Origin: Candidatus Kapaibacterium sp.
GTDB lineage: Bacteria; Bacteroidota; Ignavibacteria; Palsa-1295
DNA length: 50,568 bases
NCBI GenBank assembly: GCA_017882165.1
Contig: JADGPZ010000005.1
Coordinates: 1-50,568, forward strand
Direction of reading: 5' to 3'
In this document: positions 46,662 to 50,568 of the stretch, piece by piece
Position numbering within the stretch: the first letter of the stretch is position 1
Layout: the number at the start of each line of letters is the position of its first letter
Position numbers and translations under genes: made by a program
The notes under the pieces: model-generated
What the model saw: only the letters and a program-made list of their open reading frames with translations
What the model was told of the DNA's origin: nothing
The model's database searches: none

Positions 46662-49614
46662 GACCCGCGCCAGAGCCGTTGACATGCTCGGACGGCAACA
46701 GATCGCGGGAATTCCTACCGCGATAAGTGAGCTATTCAAAAATGCTCACGATGCCTATGCCGATAACGTGGTCGTGGACTATTATCGCAGTGATAGTCTT
46801 TTCGTTTTGAGGGACGATGGCTTTGGGATGACCAAAGACGACTTTGAAAAGAGGTGGCTAACGCTCGGCACCGAAAGTAAAATTGGCTCCGAGCAGTTGT
46901 CAATACCGATGATTCCAACCGGCAAGACAATTAGACCGATCCTGGGAGAAAAAGGAATAGGCAGACTTTCGATTGCCGCGATTGGCCCACAAGTCTTCGT
47001 CATGACGCGCCCAATCCGTGACAACCGGCCCGGGGATCTGGTTGCCGCATTCATCAATTGGGGGATGTTCGAATGCCCTGGCATTAATATCGACCAAATT
47101 GAAATTCCACTTCGTCGATTCGAGAAAGGAACACTTCCTTCCCTCAAAGACGTGAGGGAAATGGTTGAGGAAGTCAAAGCAAACCTTAAGTTATTACGAG
47201 ATGCAATTCCGGCTGAGCTTCACAAACGACTTCGGACTGAGCTTGACTCGTTCAAGATCGACCCCATTGAACTTGACACTTACCTCGCTACTCCTTCGCT
47301 AAAGGGAGGGTCATGTGGGACACAATTTTACGTGTCACCGGTAGATCGATCGTTGCCGGGCCTAATTGACGAGGATGGAGATGGAAGCAGCTCTTCGGCA
47401 TTGATTAAAGGATTGATCGGCTTCAGCAATACCATGACCCCCGACCATTCTGAGCCGTTTATTCGAGCGAGCTTCAGGGATCATAAGACGGATGTGCTGA
47501 CCGATGAACTTATTGGAGAATCTGCATTCTTCACCCCCGAAGAATTCCAGATTGCTGACCATCACATAAGTGGGACGTTCGATGAGTATGGTCAGTTTTC
47601 GGGCAAAGTGAAAATTTACAATCTTGAGCCGATCGAGCATCAGATAGCATGGCCAGCGGCACATGGAAAGCCGACCGATTGCGGTCCGTTTACAGTTAAT
47701 TTTTCCGTAATTCAAGGAGCACAGCGCGAAAGCGAACTACCACCTGAAGAGTGGGCAAGAATGACCGCCAAAATGAACAAGATTGGTGGATTATACATTT
47801 ATCGGAATGGGATAAGAGTGCTCCCTTATGGGAATTCTGATTTCGATTTTTTGGACATTGAAAAAAATCGGACAAAAAGCGCCGCTTACTATTATTTTTC
47901 ATTTCGCAGACTCTTCGGGGTAATCGAGATTAAACACGATCAAAATCCCAACCTTATTGAGAAGGCCGGACGTGAGGGCTTCCAAGAAAATATTGCCTAT
48001 CGTCAGTTCCGCAATATCCTCAAAGACTTCTTCGTGCAATTGGCAGCTGATTTCTTCAGAGAGGGAGGCGCACATGCGGCAGATTACACTGAGAAAAAGA
48101 TAGAGTTGGACAGACTCGAGCGCGCCCGACGGAAAAGAGAAAAGCTTGTATCGGTCAAACGGGATCAGCTAAAGAAAAGTCTTGATGTATTTTTCGAGGA
48201 ATCTGGCGCGGGCAAACCGGAATTAGAAGCGAAAGCGATTTTTAAAGAGTTGGATGATACACTCAATTCAATTCCAAAATCTTTTGACGATGCTGATGCC
48301 TCATCGTTATTTATTGAATCGGAATCAACGGCAAGGCGAAAAGCGAGTATTTTACGTGAGTCCTTGCGAGTGAACAAGCCCCGTGGAGTTGGCTTATCCA
48401 AGCAGCTTCGTAGAGATTGGGAAGCCTATCAGTCGGAATTTGAGCGGCTTCAGAATAAAGTGCTTTTGCCACTTGAATCTGAAATTGAAAACAAAATTGG
48501 TGAATTGGCTCAAAAGGCAAGAGTGAGTCTCGATCGGAGAAGACGATTCGAAAGGTCCCTTAAAGACCTCATAAGTGAGGCCCAGTCAAGAACTAACACA
48601 TCTTCAACCGAAGCCCGGAAGATTGTATCGGATGTGCATGTTAAGGTCAGAACTTTGACGAAGGAGAGTATTGCCGAACTCGATAGGGCAGTTCAAGAGA
48701 CTCTCGTTAATTTCAGCAAAATGGACCTCGTTTCTTTGAGTGAATCGACGCTCGCAAAAAAGAGAATTGAGCTTGAAGATCGGATTACCAAAACTGCGGA
48801 GAGTGAGAACGAGCTCCTTCGGAACGTGAGCGATCAACTCGCTGCAATTAATTTGGAAAAAGGAGAACACGCTCTGAACAACCTAGATGTGGAGGAGTCA
48901 TTAGAAGAAGAAGTTTTAGCCTTGCGAGAACGTGCCGATCAGGATTTGGAGTTGACTCAACTCGGAATGGCGATTGAAATTATCAATCACGAATTCGAAG
49001 CAAGTGTAAGATCGATTCGCACCAATCTGCGAACTCTTCATGCCTGGGCAGATGTCAATGAGGAATTGCAGGAGGTGTATCGAAACATTCGCGCGAATTT
49101 CGATCACCTTGATGGCTACCTGAATCTATTTACTCCTCTGCACCGCCGACTCTACAAGAAGGCCGTCACTATTACCGGAGGTGAAATCGAGAAGTTTTTG
49201 GAAGACCTCTTCAGAGAGCGAATCCGAAGACACGCCATTGAATTCAAAGCCACGAGCCGATTCTCGAAAAAGAAGATTACCGGTTACCCATCAAATTTCT
49301 ATCCGGCCTTTGTTAACCTGGTTGACAATGCAATTTTTTGGTTGAGTGATCGACCAAAGCCACACATAATCCAGCTTGACTCAAGCGATGATGGATTCCT
49401 CGTCTCAGACAACGGTCCTGGAATTCAGGCCAGGGATATTGATTCCATTTTTGAAATGGGCTTCACGCGCAAGCCAGCCGGGCGCGGTTTGGGATTATTC
49501 ATCTCTCGCGAAGCTCTTAGGAAAACTGGGTACGAGTTGACCGTCTCAAAGAGCCAACTTGGGGGTGCTACTTTTAGGATTAGGGAAGTGAAGAGAAAGA
49601 ATGAAGATGAGTAA
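46648..49614 (+). CDS. Double-GHKL protein: N-terminal MORC/Hsp90-like ATPase, coiled coil, C-terminal histidine-kinase-like H-box and HATPase
   Basis: N-term ELFKNAHDAYAD, LRDDGFGM, GEKGIGRLSIAAIG; C-term IEIINHEFEASVRSIRTNLR (H-box-like), FVNLVDNAIFWL, VSDNGPGI, GRGLGLFISREAL. Confidence 0.88.
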   Translation: MAKFKTRARAVDMLGRQQIAGIPTAISELFKNAHDAYADNVVVDYYRSDSLFVLRDDGFGMTKDDFEKRWLTLGTESKIGSEQLSIPMIPTGKTIRPILGEKGIGRLSIAAIGPQVFVMTRPIRDNRPGDLVAAFINWGMFECPGINIDQIEIPLRRFEKGTLPSLKDVREMVEEVKANLKLLRDAIPAELHKRLRTELDSFKIDPIELDTYLATPSLKGGSCGTQFYVSPVDRSLPGLIDEDGDGSSSSALIKGLIGFSNTMTPDHSEPFIRASFRDHKTDVLTDELIGESAFFTPEEFQIADHHISGTFDEYGQFSGKVKIYNLEPIEHQIAWPAAHGKPTDCGPFTVNFSVIQGAQRESELPPEEWARMTAKMNKIGGLYIYRNGIRVLPYGNSDFDFLDIEKNRTKSAAYYYFSFRRLFGVIEIKHDQNPNLIEKAGREGFQENIAYRQFRNILKDFFVQLAADFFREGGAHAADYTEKKIELDRLERARRKREKLVSVKRDQLKKSLDVFFEESGAGKPELEAKAIFKELDDTLNSIPKSFDDADASSLFIESESTARRKASILRESLRVNKPRGVGLSKQLRRDWEAYQSEFERLQNKVLLPLESEIENKIGELAQKARVSLDRRRRFERSLKDLISEAQSRTNTSSTEARKIVSDVHVKVRTLTKESIAELDRAVQETLVNFSKMDLVSLSESTLAKKRIELEDRITKTAESENELLRNVSDQLAAINLEKGEHALNNLDVEESLEEEVLALRERADQDLELTQLGMAIEIINHEFEASVRSIRTNLRTLHAWADVNEELQEVYRNIRANFDHLDGYLNLFTPLHRRLYKKAVTITGGEIEKFLEDLFRERIRRHAIEFKATSRFSKKKITGYPSNFYPAFVNLVDNAIFWLSDRPKPHIIQLDSSDDGFLVSDNGPGIQARDIDSIFEMGFTRKPAGRGLGLFISREALRKTGYELTVSKSQLGGATFRIREVKRKNEDE

Positions 49615-50568
49615 GTTCGAGGAATTATGTAGGACGATCGCCGAGGATTTTCTTCAGACCGCAGTGGTATTCGATGACAAGACGCGTCGTCCAACGAGCG
49701 AACCCGTAAGTGTGCATCCGAACCTGAAGACACCCGGGAAGGGCCTCTTGGTTCAAGCGGATGAATCAAGTTTGGCGTTGGGTGGGAGTCCTGTCGAAAG
49801 CGCAAGTACGACAGGGGCCAAAGAAATGCCGGTAAGCACCGGAGAAATCTCCCCACCGGCGGAGGCCAGACGGACCGAGACAATCCTTGGGGAGAGGGAA
49901 CATGAAGACGGAGAACACGAGCTTGATGCGGAAGAAATCATTCGCAGTTTTGCAAAGAAGGGAATCGTCTGCGCTGTCCTGACGCCAGAGCGCGAACATA
50001 CACTTGAGGAGGAAGTGGTGAAGGTCGGAAGACGCTCAGACATCGTGATCCTCGATTGGCAAATCGCGCGAGATAATGGTGCAACAAGTCTCGACTTGAT
50101 CGCGAAGATTCTTATGGACGACATGAGTGCTGGCATCGAGAGGCTGAGACTCTTTGTCTTTTACACTGGAGAGGCGGGGATGGATGACCTGATGGGTAAA
50201 GCTCTTCGAGTTCTCAATGAGAGTCTCCCAGGATTCATCGTTGAGGGTGACTGTCTTCATCGTGGTCATGCGAGGATAGTTTTTCATGGCAAGGACCCTA
50301 AGAGCCTTGCCCCGATCGGGGATACTTGGAAGATCCCTGTCCAGAAACTACCGGACGCCGTTATCAATGATTTCACCAAATTCACCAAGGGAATATTTCC
50401 ATCCGTGGCGCTCGAATCACTTTCCGCGATTCGAAAGAACACACACAGGATACTTAGTAAGATGAGCGCTGAGTTAGATGCGCCATACGTGACACATAGG
50501 TCTCTTCTAAGCGAACCCGAGGAGGCAGAAGACCACCTGATTCCTCTTGTTAGCTCGGAGATTCAGTC
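49601..50568 (+). CDS. Receiver-domain-like protein, 3' end beyond the window
   Basis: ATGAAGATGAGTAA overlaps the upstream stop; MKMSKFEELCRTIAEDFLQTAVVFDDK..RRSDIVILDWQIARDNG..RLRLFVFYTGEAGM; open to window end, so absent from the ORF track. Confidence 0.72.
   Translation, partial: MKMSKFEELCRTIAEDFLQTAVVFDDKTRRPTSEPVSVHPNLKTPGKGLLVQADESSLALGGSPVESASTTGAKEMPVSTGEISPPAEARRTETILGEREHEDGEHELDAEEIIRSFAKKGIVCAVLTPEREHTLEEEVVKVGRRSDIVILDWQIARDNGATSLDLIAKILMDDMSAGIERLRLFVFYTGEAGMDDLMGKALRVLNESLPGFIVEGDCLHRGHARIVFHGKDPKSLAPIGDTWKIPVQKLPDAVINDFTKFTKGIFPSVALESLSAIRKNTHRILSKMSAELDAPYVTHRSLLSEPEEAEDHLIPLVSSEIQ

Noticed and set aside
1-50568. CRISPR array
   Set aside because: No regularly spaced direct repeats with unique spacers and no cas genes noticed.

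Overview
This 50.6 kb window looks like a chromosomal segment from an FCB-group bacterium (Bacteroidota/Chlorobiota-like). That placement is inferred from type IX secretion (T9SS) C-terminal sorting domains, 'choice-of-anchor'-like repeat proteins and a YbeY variant. Positions 1-41.6 kb are mostly core or lineage genes: ubiE/menG (partial), a TIR-TolB-TPR protein, a PAS histidine kinase, DedA, a Wzx-like flippase, a trypsin-like protease, Smg/DUF494, ybeY, mutS, an SPFH protein, arsM/arsR, giant T9SS cargo, a GltD-like Fe-S oxidoreductase, hicBA, an ECF sigma/anti-sigma pair, anmK, dnaA with a candidate oriC, and manC. At about 41,613 there is a tRNA-Arg-like 3' fragment (a probable att scar). 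A tyrosine integrase interrupted by one in-frame stop follows, then a genomic island that runs off the right edge. The island carries an excisionase-like HTH gene, an AAA ATPase (RepA/AAA_25-like), a C5 cytosine methyltransferase, a double-headed GHKL protein (N-terminal MORC/Hsp90-like ATPase plus C-terminal histidine-kinase core) and a receiver-domain protein cut by the window edge. The last three genes have overlapping reading frames and form the best candidate for an unusual system: a methylation/defence module wired to a phosphorelay. Other notable signals are an in-frame palindromic repeat insertion in the GltD-like gene, a displaced relic of the mutS 3' end beside an orphan antitoxin, T9SS sorting-domain direct repeats flanking a 1470-aa gene, and long inverted repeats at 18993/19092 and 45250/45469. 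All calls come from reading the sequence and motifs by eye; no database search was run.
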